Of a stretch of DNA of 64,000 nucleotides, positions 22,774-34,543 are shown piece after piece. The number at the start of each line of letters is the position of its first letter. Position 1 is the stretch's first letter. Under the pieces are notes generated by a model, which saw nothing but the letters and a program-made list of their open reading frames with translations, was not told where the DNA came from and did no database searches. A program made the position numbers and the translations under genes. Origin of the DNA: Furcasterigmium furcatum (Eukaryota; Ascomycota; Sordariomycetes; Glomerellales; Plectosphaerellaceae); the NCBI GenBank assembly GCA_001599815.1, contig BCIA01000002.1, forward strand, positions 5,863,626 to 5,927,625, in the 5' to 3' direction.

Positions 22774-23474
22774 ATGGGTCACAGCTACGGTATCAGGGCG
22801 GGCACCCGCGTAAGTGCTCTTTTCCCGACATGTCCATCGATTCCAATCCCGAATCGACGCCGTGGGACATGAGGAAATGGGACGCCAGTTGACCAGCGAC
22901 AACAGTACGCCTTTGCGCGCCAGCACAGGAAGCGTGGTATGATCAAGCTGTCTACCTACCTGAGGCAGTACCGGTACGCTCGTCAAACCAAACGGGATAG
23001 GAGAGGCCATGGCTGACAGTTTTCGCAGCGTCGGTGACATCGTCGACATCAAGGCCAACGGTGCCGTCCAGAAGGGGTGAGCCTCCGACAACCGCAGATC
23101 GAACGCGGGACGATCAAGGAAATAGAGACTGACAAGCCAAAAGCATGCCCCACAAGGTGTACCACGGAAAGACCGGTGTTATCTACAACGTCAGCAAGAC
23201 CGCCGTCGGCATTATCGTTTTCAAGAAGGTCAAGCACCGCTACATCGAGAAGCGCCTCAACATCCGCGTCGAGCACATCAGCCCCTCCCGTTCCCGCGAC
23301 GACTTCCTGCGCCGTGTCAAGGAGAACGCCCGTCTCCGCAAGGAGGCCCAGGCCGAGGGCAAGACCGTCCTCCTCAAGCGCCTCCCCACCGGCCCCCGCG
23401 ACGCTCACACCATCTCCCTGAAGGAGAACGTCCCCGAGACGATCGCCCCTCTTGCCTACGAGACGACGATCTAA
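22774..23474 (+). CDS. RPL21: 60S ribosomal protein L21 (eL21)
   Basis: Four exons: 22774-22809, 22906-22973, 23029-23076 and 23144-23474; 160 aa, as in other eukaryotes. It begins MGHSYGIRAGTRYAFARQ and continues STYLRQYRVGDIVDIKANGA and MPHKVYHGKTGVIYNVSK, the SH3-like core of eL21, and ends APLAYETTI. It is a structural protein of the large subunit. Its final exon begins right at the GMPHK block with a short AAAAG acceptor. It is paired head to head with RPS9 and lies about 1 kb upstream of SLA2, a conserved order near fungal MAT loci. Confidence 0.96.
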
Positions 23475-24543
23475 GGTGTCCTCTGTTGTGCGGAAGGGAA
23501 CCGGAAACTGGGAAAAGGCGTATGCTATGCTGCCGCAAGACATGATGATCACCGGCTACGGGGTCACTCCCTCTTCCGAAGCGCGAGACAGCATTTCTGG
23601 GGAGCGGTCTTCGGCAGGAATGGAAGATATCACTTGCTTTTCTTGCGCATGGGGTGTTACGTGTGAATCGGACGAATTCTAGCATGGAAAGGCATTATGG
23701 GTCCGGCAACGCCCACGAGGAAATGAAAAATCCCGATGGCATCCTACGCTCTAGTCAGCGCCGGGCGAAGATCTGCTGCGCTGTGTTGGTTCGTGAATCG
23801 GTGATGTTCTGCTGGCTGTGAAAAAACACTTGAGGCGGGGGGGAGTCGGACTCGGGCGGTCCCTTGGCTGAGAGGCATCCGGTTTAAGAGCTGTCAGGTT
23901 ATTGGCATCTGGTGCTCGGAGATGAACACTGCGCTGTGCCACGGAGGTCAGCTCGTAGTGCACTGGAGGTCGCCAGCGACGACTGTGAGGATGTCACTCG
24001 AGGCCATTGGCTGGTGACACTGGCTGTGAATCCGTCTCTCGGCCCCAATGCTTCCAAGAAACCTCGCGAGAGAGAAATATTTCTGCCTTACGTAAGCCTC
24101 CCGACTCCTGCCTCGGAGCGGATCAACCGCGTCCGACCACCCAGGCTCCCGCATGGACAGATGAGAAGCAGGGCCTTGGCACTCGCAATCACCCCCCTTT
24201 AGGCCGCTGTGGAAGTCTTGGCGCAACATGAGCTTGCGCGGGCACGTTGGACCCAGCCACTCTCGGAAACCTACCAACACTTGATTCTCTCGACAGCTTC
24301 GTCACTGCTGACGACGGTCGCCTGCTACCTCGCACAACGCCTTCCCTGGGGATCGCTCTCATAAGTACTTACTTAGCCAAGTACAGTACTGAGTAAGGTA
24401 CCTTCCCTACTCGGTCCACGTTACGCGGAGCTTCCAGGCAATCTGCAACATCCCGAGACGCCGCTCCCGCGACCGGCCACAACCCCATCTTGCTCGCAAC
24501 TTCGTCGTAGCTTGCGTCGCGCAGGCGCAAATACTTGGCCAAC
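23475..24543. other. Intergenic region upstream of SLA2
   Basis: No gene seen. It contains the RPL21 3' end and the SLA2 promoter. Near 24361-24405 there is a run of TACTTACTTAGCC..AGTACAGTACTGAGTAAGGTACC, with GTACAGTAC and GTACTGAGTA-like inverted motifs of unknown meaning. Confidence 0.45.
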
Positions 24544-27500
24544 ATGGCTACCGTCATGGCTTCCTCTCACACAAAGTACACTCTTCCCCCAATTCAACCC
24601 CAGCCATCACCGCGACGACCATGTGGTCCTCTGACTCCATTCCCAGAACCGACCAGGAGCTCGCCGTCCACATCAAGAAGGCCACCAATGCCGACGAGAC
24701 CGCCCCGAAGCGCAAGCATGTCCGTGCCTGCATTGTCTACACGTGGGATCACCGGTCTTCCCAGGCTTTCTGGTCCGGCATGAAGGTGTAAGTTGCTCCC
24801 GCACCGCCTGCCCTCCGACGTTGGCTGATTCCCCGATCCAGGCAGCCTCTCATGGCCGACGAGGTCCAGACCTTCAAAGCGTTGATTACCGTGCATAAAG
24901 TTCTGCAAGAAGGACACCCGGCTACCCTCCGAGAAGCCGTCGCCCAGCGAGGATGGGTCGACAACTTGGGGCGTGGTCTTGCCGGGGAAGGCGTTCGGGG
25001 GTACGCGCCTCTGATCAAGGAATATGTTTACTACCTTCTCGCGAAGCTTTCCTTCCATCAACAGCACCCCGAGTTCAACGGCACCTTCGAATACGAGGAG
25101 TACCTCAGCTTGCGAGCCATCAACGACCCCAACGAAGGCTACGAGACCATCACTGACCTGATGACTCTTCAAGACAAGATTGAGCAGTTCCAGAAGCTGA
25201 CCTTCTCCCATTTCCGACATGTGGGCAACAACGAGTGCCGTATCTCAGCTCTGGTCCCTCTTGTGCAAGAGAGTTATGGCATCTACAAGTTTATCACCAG
25301 CATGCTGCGTGCCATGCATTCAAGTCAGTCGCTCGCCTGGCAATGGCGATGGTGATGACGAGGAATATGCTAACTGAGGCAGGCACTGGCGATGACGAGG
25401 CTCTTGCGCCACTTCGCGAAAGATACGATGCTCAGCATTACCGACTAGTCAAGTTCTACTACGAATGCTCAAATCTGCGATACCTGACAAGCTTGATCAC
25501 GATCCCGAAACTCCCTCAAGACGCACCGAACCTGCTGGCCGAGGATGACGAGGCGCCGGCTCTGCCAGCAAGGCCGAAGCAAGAGATCGAGCGACAGCCG
25601 ACGCCCGTACCCGAACCCAAGTCGCAGGAGCCAGACGAGATTTCCGAGTTCTGGAAGAGCGAGCTGGACAGGCAAAACCGAGAGTATGAGGAGCAGCAGA
25701 GGGTCCTCGAGGAAAGGCAGCAAGCGCAGCACCTCGCTCAGCAGCAAGCCGCCATGCAGGCTCAGCGAGACTTTGAGGAGCAGCAGCGGCGGCTGATGGA
25801 GCAGCAGCAGCGCGAACAAGAGGCCTTGATGCAGCAGCAGATGCAGTACCAGACACAGGGCAAGCTCGCCGAGCTTGAGCAGGAAAACTTCCGCGCCAGG
25901 GCACAATATGAACAGGATCAGCTCATGCTGCAGCAGTACGATCAACGGGTTAAGGCGCTCGAGACCGAGCTGTCCCAGATCCAGGGCAACTTTGGACAGC
26001 AGATGAACAGCCGGGACGATCAAATCCGAGCACTCCAGGAGCAGGTCAACACGTGGCGAACAAAGTACGAGTCTCTAGCCAAACTCTACTCCCAGCTTCG
26101 TCATGAGCACCTGGAGCTCCTGAACAAGTTCAAGACGGTGCAGCTCAAGGCTGCTTCCGCTCAGGAGGCTATCGAGAGGCGCGAGAAGCTCGAGCGGGAG
26201 ATCAAGACGAAGAACTTGGAGCTGGCCGACATGATCAGGGAGAGGGACAGAGCCCTCCATGACAAGGATCGGCTGTCCGGTAGCAACAAGGACGAGGTAG
26301 AAAAAGTCAACCGGGAGCTCCGCATGGCTCTCGACAAGGTTGACAATCTCGAGAGGAGCAAGGGCAACGAGCTCTCCACCATGCTTTCCAAGTACAACCG
26401 GGAGATGGCCGACCTCGAGGAGGCTCTGCGCATCAAGTCTCGCGCTCTCGAGGATGCCCAGGCGAAGCTCTCCAATGGCAACTCCGACATCGAGCAGCTA
26501 CTCCGCGACAAGGAGGAGGAGCTCGAGGTCTACAAGGCTGGCATGGACCAGACGCTCATCGAGCTCAACGACCTCAAGCTCAACCAGGGAGACACAGACA
26601 CTGCTCTGGACGGCCAGATCGATGCTCTCATCATGGCGAACCTTGACAAGATCAACGACATCATCGACTCGGTCCTGCAGTCGGGTGTTCAGCGCGTTGA
26701 TGACGCGCTCTACGAGCTCGACTCGACCATGCAGGCTGGTAATCAGAACGCCTCGCCGGCCTATGTCCTCTCGCAGATCGAGAAGGCGTCCTCCAGTGCT
26801 ATGGAGTTTGCGACGGCCTTCAACAACTTCATCGCCGACGGTCCCAACAGCTCCCACGGGGACTTGATCAAAGCGATCAACGTCTTCTCCGGTGCCATCG
26901 CTGATGTGTGCAGTAATGCCAAGGGCCTGACCCGTCTCGCCACAGACGAGAAGAAGGGCGACACACTCATGAACGGCACTCGCCAGTCGGCCCAGGCCAC
27001 CGTCAAGTTCTTCCGCGGGCTCCAGAGCTTCCGCCTGGAGGGTATGGATCCCATCCAGAAGACTGACGTCGTCATCAACAGCAACAACGATGTGCAGATG
27101 AACTTGCAAAAGCTCAACAAGTTCGTCGAGACGTTCGCTCCCAATGCTGGCAAGCTCGCTGCCAGGGGAGACCTGGGCGACCTTGTCGACCAGGAGCTCA
27201 ACAAGGCCGCCGATGCCATTGCCGCTGCCGCCGCTCGACTGGCCAAGCTCAAGAATAAGCCCCGTGACGGCTACTCGACGTACGAGCTCAAAGTGCACGA
27301 CTCCATCCTGGATGCCGCGACTGCGGTGACCAATGCCATCGCCCAGCTCATCAAGGCCGCGACTGTGACGCAGCAGGAGATCGTGCAGGCGGGGCGTGGC
27401 TCGTCCTCGCGCACGGCCTTCTACAAGAAGAACAATCGCTGGACGGAGGGTCTCATCTCCGCCGCAAAGGCCGTCGCCACCTCGACTAACACCCTCATCG

Positions 27501-27962
27501 AGACTGCTGACGGGGTCCTGTCGAATCGCAACAGCCCGGAGCAGTTGATCGTCGCTTCCAACGACGTCGCAGCCTCGACCGCTCAGCTCGTTGCCGCCAG
27601 CAGAGTCAAGGCCGGCTTCATGAGCAAGAGCCAGGAGAATCTGGAGCAGGCTAGCAAGGCCGTCGGTGCCGCCTGCCGTGCCCTCGTGCGCCAGGTCCAG
27701 AGCATGATCAAGGACCGCAACGCCGAGGATGAGCAGGTTGACTACTCGAAACTCGGAGCGCACGAGTTCAAGGTCCGCGAGATGGAGCAGCAGGTGAGTA
27801 CACATTCTATCCCGCAACTATGGAGCCCCGTCAGCGCGCCGCCGACCATGAGGCTAAAATCATCTTTCTCCACAGGTCGAGATCCTTCAGCTCGAGAACG
27901 CCCTCGCGTCCGCACGTCACCGGCTAGGAGAGATGCGCAAGATCTCGTACCAGGAGGACTAG
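24544..27962 (+). CDS. SLA2: Endocytic actin-binding adaptor Sla2/End4 (HIP1R family)
   Basis: Five exons: 24544-24575, 24647-24787, 24842-25323, 25383-27793 and 27876-27962; 1050 aa, as expected. The start was set by the first exon ATGGCTACC.., whose 71-bp intron has a CTGAC branch site; it joins to TDQELAVHIKKATNADETAP. An ATG at 24621 would be an intronic alternative. The ANTH domain (about 1-270) contains APKRKHVRACIVYTWDHRSS and TFKALITVHKVLQEGHP and binds PIP2. A Pro/Gln-rich linker and a long coiled coil (about 330-600) follow. The talin-like I/LWEQ actin-binding domain (about 780-1030) includes YSTYELKVHDSILDAA. Sla2 links clathrin coats to actin at the cortex. It marks one border of the MAT locus in Pezizomycotina. 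Confidence 0.96.
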
Positions 27963-30900
27963 ATGGCAGCCACGCCAGGCCTGTCCAGGAAGGGAGGATT
28001 TATTCACCAGGTATGGACCCAGCAGCATGCTGCACACGGTTTGGAGCGTTTGAAGTTCTTCAGCTCGGCCGAAAAGCTTTGGTTCGATCGGGCATATGTC
28101 AGATTAGTGAGAATAAGAGAGCCACGGAGAGATGTTTCAATACTACCCACTACCCTCCCAGCCACTTGAGAGACTGCGTCCAGCTCGCAAGAGATGCCAC
28201 TAACGTCCTCCCATCGCGTGCTGCCCTGTCGTGGACCTCCTGAGGGGGCACCGCCGCACGATGTTTCGAGATGGAGCCGTACCATAGACTCTCGGCTGAG
28301 ATCACCCGGCGGCGAGCCAGGAGTCATCTGAAGTCCTGAAGATTTGGCACTCGACCGGGGCGCGCGGGATGCGCGCATCCCTCCCGGCGTCGTTAGGTGA
28401 GCACTTGTTCGCAGCCCTAGGTTGGTCCAGGACAAGCGTTGCGCCTGGTGTCATGGAGGAGCGGGATCAGGACAACGGCGCAGCTGAGCTCCCGGACAGC
28501 TGCCAAGTTGACCCCCCTGGTGGTGCAGGCGCCGACACTGATGTCAGGACAGTGCGACAGGTACTTACATGGAGGCACAACCAAGGGATCTGGGCGTGGG
28601 GTGGGCGAAGATGACTGGCACTCCCGTCTCCCTCTTCCGCCCCCGAAGTTGCGAGACAAGGCGGGGCATCGCTAGCATGGATGGTACCAGGAACCAGGAT
28701 AGCACAACAAGGCAACGCATCCCTGCTGCGTGCTGCATACATACAAATCCCCCGGCCCCTGTGCGTTCTAGGTGCTCTTCTGAGGGTTCACGGTGGTGTG
28801 GCAACCTACAGGGACATAGAGGGCGGAAGGCCGTCGACGTGGACTCGAACACGGCGCACCACCCAACACCTCTAGGGCCTGGGCGGCCTCGCCGCTTCTT
28901 GACTTCGCTGCCGCAACGTCAGGAGCGCACATGTCGCGGCCCCCGACAGACGGGGGCCACGGCTGTCAAAGGCAAGGGCCACGTGGGCACCAGGCTTCGG
29001 CCTAAGCCCTTCCGGTGCCGGTATCCCCGCAGCAAGGGGTGAGGACAGACATGCTAAGCCCGCTGGAGGGCGTCAGGGAGTCGGGGTCTGACGGGAGCAA
29101 TTCCACCTCCCCGAGACAAACACCCGAATCAGGCATGGTCCTCGGCGTCTAGTGGTCGCCGACGACTTGAGCTCGTGGTGAACGACGGCAGAGATGCGCC
29201 ACCGAAGCAAGGATGCGCTTCTAGCGAGGGGGATGACCATGTCCAGCCAAGCAAAGGCTAGAATTAGTCCATTCCGCTGAGGGCCGGAGGAGAAGACAAC
29301 ATACCAGCCAACTGGCTGGCCGCAGCGGGGCCTGTTTCCTCCTCAGCCTGCTCAAAAGGTCAAGCGAGCTTAGAGAGAACTAGACTATCCATCCATCCAG
29401 AGCTGACCCGGGTGTTCCTTTGCCTGAGAGCCGGACGCGGAGTGTTAACCCCGAAGAATCTCGGCTTGTCAAACCGACGTGAATGCTCGTCTTGATGGCT
29501 TTATTTTGTATGTCAGATGTGCTGCTAGGAGGTGATGATATGGCCTGGCCATTGCTGTCGCGTTGGAATCAATCCCAGGCCGAGTTTCGGTGTGTACCTG
29601 GTCCGGTCCGCTGAGGTGCTCGGGCGTGTTGGCGGGATGGGACAGACGCAGGCATCGGCATCAGTAATCGACTGTCAAGTCAGACAGACACTCCTCCGTC
29701 CCGCGTTCAGGCCTGAGTGCTGAGTGCCCCCAAGCACAGTCCGTCGATGACCGCCGCGCTGACAGCTCACATGGCTGTGGATCGGCGACCGTTTCCGGTG
29801 TGCGCAAGAGGTCGGCCCAGCCAAGCTGTGATTGGCATGCGAGGGAGCGAGGACTGCCTCAATCCATGTTCTGTTCTCCGAACTGGGCCGCCCGCATGCA
29901 GCAAACCCATGAGATGGCATCTCGTCGCTTCAACCGGGCTATCGGATCAACATTACCCAGTTGCCAGGGGGCCAGGCGGCCGACATGAGCCAGGGAAGAA
30001 GATCGACTGGTCCATGGCGGGCGATGATCGGGGGGTCCGCGTGGTGAGCATCGTCGTGCTGCTCATCTATCCATGGATCTCGCTGCGACGTATTGACTTG
30101 GTGTCTGGGCGGGAGGTGGAGGTTGCAATGGGGCCGGGCTGGATGGGGGCCCAATCGGACCAATCCCCCGGCCTGCAGCGGGCCACTGGCAAACTGGACA
30201 CTGGACCTGGACGCCCGAGAAACGTTCCTTTTACAGGGGGGCCCGTGTGATGGTGGCTTGTTGCGGGGACTCATCATTGGCCAATGCGCAGAGCCCATTG
30301 GACATGTCACCAACTGCCAGTGGCGCGTCCCTCTTGTCAAGGGCACACCGCACCCACAACCATGAGAGCTCCCAACCCGAACCATCCTTGGGCTTCCTTG
30401 GAATGGAGATTGCTCCGAAATCGATCTCTTCGCACCTCATGCATTGCGCGTATCGGGATCTGTTCATCGACTCGGGCTGATATGCCGCTGGGGCCTGGAA
30501 AGCTTGGCTCGGATGCCACTCGTCCGCTTGCAGCGGAGGACTTGGAGGTTTCGGCGATGCTCGAGAGAGAGGGCAGTCAGCCAGTGCTGGCCTGCTGGAA
30601 GCTGTCTCGGCTGTCAGCCCCAGGCGACGGGCTACGACGACGACGACAACGACGACAACGACGGCAAAGACCCAGTACCGCGACCGTGTGCCAAGACGTC
30701 CTGTTGAGTCCTTGCGCCTTTGTCTCGCCGGGCTGCGGGGAATGGCCACGGTCCTGAATAGTGTCGCTAGAGGCCTTGGCACCGGCTCAGTGGTGGTCGT
30801 GGAGACGGCGCGTCGTCCGACAAGTGATCCTTGAAGATTCCTCCCGCACCAGGGCATGCCTCCAGCCTGCCCATCATTGCTGACCCCGCCAAGCCCGCTT

Positions 30901-32353
30901 TCACCTGCCCTGCCTGGCTGCCAGTGCTGTCGGCGACAAAGAAGAGGACATGTCCCCAACTTCCGGATCCAGAAGCGCGCGCACCGCTCCAAGTCGGAGG
31001 AGGGTGATGGCGGCGCCACCGACAACGGCCCCCCTTGGCCCCCTTTGCCCAGCTCAAAATCTTCTGCAATCCTCCAGCCATATCACCCGCTTGGGTGTGG
31101 GAGCCAGCGCCCGCAGGCCGCCCCAATACATCATGGGATTTGAGACTGTCTCCTACCCCCTGGAACTTGGCGAGGTCCACCCTCCAGCTAGCTCGTTGAT
31201 CTATCCCAATCCGTCTGATGTTTGCACGCCTCCCACTCTCTCTCTGTCGGCTGTGCCGTGTCCCGGTGCATCGCATCGCCTGTCACCCGAGCATAGGTCC
31301 ATGAGGTCCTTCCAAGCCGGTTGGTGTCTCTCGTCGGTCCGTTTCCTTGCCTCGGACACTTGAGCGTGCCTAGAATGAGACCTGCCAGGTGCGCGCTCTG
31401 TTTTACCTACCTACTAGCGAGTACATACGACTCTCCTTCGGTCTCAGCCCTGGCGTCGTCGATCTCCTGCAATTGAGATGGGGTCGCCGACCGTTTCGTC
31501 CCACCACGGATCGATCTCATCTGGCTTCCGCCGGCTCTCTTGGGCCTTGCGCGCCCCCAAGTGGGAACGGTGGGATGGCCCCCGCCCTCCGCCAACGGTT
31601 TGCCGTCGCTGCCCCCCATGCATCGGACCCCCGTGAGGCTGAACCTTGTTTCGCATTAGCGAGCTTGGCCTCGATGCTAATTCGAACGTCAACCTCATTT
31701 GTCTCGCCGTGGCGGCGCCCTGCTTACCGGAGATTCGGTACCCAATCATCTCATCTCATCCTCGTCACGATGCATCCTGAATACCACAGCATTCCTTCCT
31801 CACACATGCGGCCGATCACAGTGGTTCCAAGAACGTGGGCCAGGTTCTGTTTTGTGCTTTTTCTGCGATTGCTCACTTGGTGTGTCTAGTGCGTCCTGGC
31901 TGCCTTACCTGTCTTCCTCCGCAACATTTTGGGTGTGCCGAAAGCCACCGGCTCGTATATGCAGCCATCCATCCTATCGGACATTTCAATCCTACCCGTA
32001 TCAGCCATGGCCCCCAGTTGATGGCTGTCGTGAGACATGGGTTGAGACTGCCCCCTACTGATGGCAAGGCCGCCGCGGTCCCCGCTTGACATCTGACAAA
32101 CACCTCTCTCCGCTACTCATTTCCAATCTTTTGGAGTGAGAATCTCTCAAGATTATCCTGACTCCTGAATTCCCAAATGCCAGGGGTGTTTTCAGTCTGT
32201 CTCTACCGTTGAGATCCTTCCAAGACCGAAAGCGCGGTATTGGTGTGAAGCAAAGTGATGGCCGGTGTGAGGATTTTTTTGGAGCGATGTGCATCGATTT
32301 CCTGGGTAATCGTTAATATTGCCAAATGCACTAGTAAATGAAATACGCTCACT
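27963..32353. other. 4.4 kb without a recognisable gene on the SLA2 side of MAT
   Basis: Open frames here are short, overlap on both strands and show no family-like sequence. GC content is high between about 28.2 and 31.2 kb and falls toward 32 kb. It contains a short trinucleotide run at 30633-30664. It may hold idiomorph flank, regulatory DNA or decayed sequence. Confidence 0.45.
30633..30664. repeat. ACG/ACA trinucleotide microsatellite
   Basis: Direct run of ACGACGACGACGACAACG followed by ACGACAACGACGG. Simple repeat. Confidence 0.8.
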
Positions 32354-33555
32354 TCAGAGATCGTCATTGATGCTTCCTCCGCCATTGAAGTAAAGAGGCT
32401 CGCCTTGGCCCAAACCGCCCTGGAGATAGCCAGCCATGTCCGTTGAGAACTGCATGTTGTTCAGTTGATGATCCGCTGTCAAGCTTGTTCCATTCAAATG
32501 AGGTGACTGAGGCTGCGTGTCGATGATTGCCTGATCAGCAAGGGTCATCTGATTCGTAGCAGCGAAGGCTCCAAGGTTCTGATAGAACTCCATTTGCTCT
32601 CGTTCAAAGTCGTTGAGCATCATGTTGATGTCATTATTCATATCCGGGCCCTGAGTACTCCCTACTTCAGGAAAATCGCCACGTGAAGAGTTGGCCCAAG
32701 TGTGCTGACCCAGAGATTCATCGTGGGTGGCCGAGAGGTTCATTCTGGCAGGCTGAGCGGTGATGTTGTTGTGCATTGCAAACTCGGTCACAAAGACAGG
32801 AGAGAAGTTGCTGGGGGAGCTCTCTGAGTTCTCATTGCCATCATTGCCAATCTCATCGTCTTCATGATGAGTAGCTTTGATGGAAGGAAGATGCGAGTTG
32901 ATTCCGTTCTCGCTGAGATGAGGCTCGACAATGGTCTCATGAACGGCAATGTTTCTGTTGGATGCAGTCGCGAAAGAACCTGAAGCTTCATGGTTGCATG
33001 TCGGAGCACCAGCTTGATAGCTTCTCTCAGGGCACATGTTCTTCTCAGCACCATCCTGAAAGGCTTGATTCGCATGGGCTTGATGGTCGCTGGAAGAAAC
33101 ATCGAGTAGCACGTGGTGTTGCTGAGTGGTGCCGGAAGCAGCGGCGTTGGTGATATTCCGCTGAGCAATCTGATTATCGGCATCAGGGCGATAGAGCAAA
33201 TGTTGAATCTGAGGGAGGATTCTCTCGGTTTGCTCGCCATCCACTGCGCAAAGGTCAGAAAAGGCGAAAACATAACGTAGAAGTACTGACGAGAACGAGA
33301 ACGATGAACTGGGAAGCAGCCATAGACTTCGTCGAGAGAGATTACAGTCGAAACCTTATGAGAGGCGAGAGCGTAGACACCGCTGCCAGTGCGCAGTGAG
33401 TAAACAGCTTCGTACTCATTTGGACCACGACGATGGATGCGCCACTGCCCCCCCTGTACAGGGGCTAGGCTGTCGAAGACATTCTTGGGCAGGATCTGCT
33501 GAAGTTCCTGTGCAGAAGACTCAAACCCGAGATTGTCTTCATCGGCAGGACTCAT
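32354..33555 (-). CDS. Idiomorph gene of unknown function, divergent from MAT1-2-1
   Basis: Two exons, 33555-33291 and 33243-32354, joined across a 47-bp intron with a clear donor GTCAGT, branch CTGAC and acceptor GCGCAG; 384 aa in total. The N-terminal third looks folded (QILPKNVFDSLAPVQGGQW, EYEAVYSLRTGSGVYALA, KVSTVISLDEVYGCFP). The rest is Asn/Gln/Ser/His-rich and acidic, ending MNNDINMMLNDFEREQMEFY.. and INDDL, resembling an activation-type disordered tail. I recognise no alpha-box, HMG-box or MAT1-1-2 type (HPG/PPF) motif. The start lies 988 bp from the MAT1-2-1 ATG, so the two may share a promoter. It could be a lineage-specific MAT1-2 gene, or a remnant related to MAT1-1-1 that has lost its alpha-box. 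The gene model is convincing; the function is unknown. Confidence 0.75.
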
Positions 33556-34543
33556 GATGGTGGCAGTCGTGAACGAGGTTAGAGGATGAGAGAGTGTTGC
33601 AGTATCAACGGATGTGCAATGAGGTGTGATGGTTGAGGTCGCTAGCTTGCAGAGCTTGTCGTGATTTTGGGCAGTGACGAGACGAACTTCGTGGGGTGTT
33701 TTGTGATGAGCTGAGGTTGAATGGAGTATCAAAATGGCGGGGCTCTAAGGGGGNGGGGNGAAAGTGAAGATCCGGGNGGGGGNGCAGCTGAGTTATGTGA
33801 ATTCACTTGCGAAGGAAGGTACGTGAAGAAGCGCCCTAATTCTGCGCCTCTCAGCGTGAGGTGGTTCCTGCATTGATACGGACTATCGTATTCTACCTAG
33901 GTACCTAGGTAAATCACTTCCTTCTTTCTGCTCCTGCCATACCTTTTGGAAGGGGGTACATCTTCGAGACGTGTTCTCGCACTGTACCGGAATGGTGACT
34001 CCTGGGTATTAGGTCTAGCCAGCATCCGGGAAAGAGCACTGCTGGAAACGCCCTATATATTTTCAGGTACAATTATGATTGAGGTCCAGACAGTTGCGGA
34101 AACTACTATCATATGGGCACCTGCCTCGATTCATGGCTCATCTTGGCCAGGTATGGCGGGTATTGCACCCCAAGTGAAGCGTGGAAGGTGGGCCGCCCTT
34201 TTGATCTTGAGGTCTCTGTTCCTTCCTGCTCTTTCTTAATTCAATGACACAGCTGCGCCAGTCCTTGGTTGCTCTTTCCCTTCGAGGAAACCTCAACTCC
34301 CCACCCTACCATTTCCACATCCGTCACAGTTCCAAGTGGCCTCCTTTGACCCTGCTTTCCCCCGCAACCACGAACTTTTCTGCCAAATGTCAATTCCTTA
34401 CCTCCTCTATTCCTTTATCTCAGCAAACTCGCAAGTCTCTCTCCCCTTCAGTCTCAACTCAACAAACTTCCCTTGTTCACCCACCAGAAAACTTCCAGCA
34501 CTTCTCCCAAACGCCCCCAAGCATCGACAGCCCAACCGCCGCA
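33556..34543. promoter_or_regulatory. Divergent promoter region of the two mating-type genes
   Basis: 988 bp between the two divergent start codons. It includes an 18-bp perfect palindrome (33894-33911) and four undetermined bases (33754-33783) in a G-rich run. From about 34244 an open frame continues into MAT1-2-1, but its Ser/Thr/Pro-rich content looks like a translated leader. Confidence 0.5.
33894..33911. repeat. 18-bp perfect palindrome TACCTAGGTACCTAGGTA
   Basis: Two overlapping copies of the decamer palindrome TACCTAGGTA between the divergent mating-type genes. Another TACCTAGGTA is at 43554-43563 and a related CCTACCTACCTAGG at about 10403-10416. Confidence 0.8.

Noticed and set aside
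24621..24646. ATG at 24621 as the SLA2 start
   Set aside because: It lies inside a well-formed 71-bp intron with a CTGAC branch site; the upstream ATG at 24544 has a better context and splices in frame.
26498..27817. 439-codon minus-strand open frame
   Set aside because: It is antisense to the SLA2 I/LWEQ domain and is a shadow of GC-biased third codon positions; the translation has no family features.
28800..28870. tRNA-like T-loop (GTTCGAGTCC on the minus strand)
   Set aside because: The flanking bases do not pair into a T-stem and no matching acceptor, D or anticodon arms are present.
30231..31025. 264-codon minus-strand open frame left of the MAT genes
   Set aside because: Sequence is low-complexity (runs of Val from the ACG/ACA repeat) with no family likeness.
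32354..33555. Reading the divergent idiomorph gene as MAT1-1-1
   Set aside because: No alpha-box sequence is visible in either exon, and the neighbouring HMG gene next to APN2 fits a MAT1-2 arrangement.
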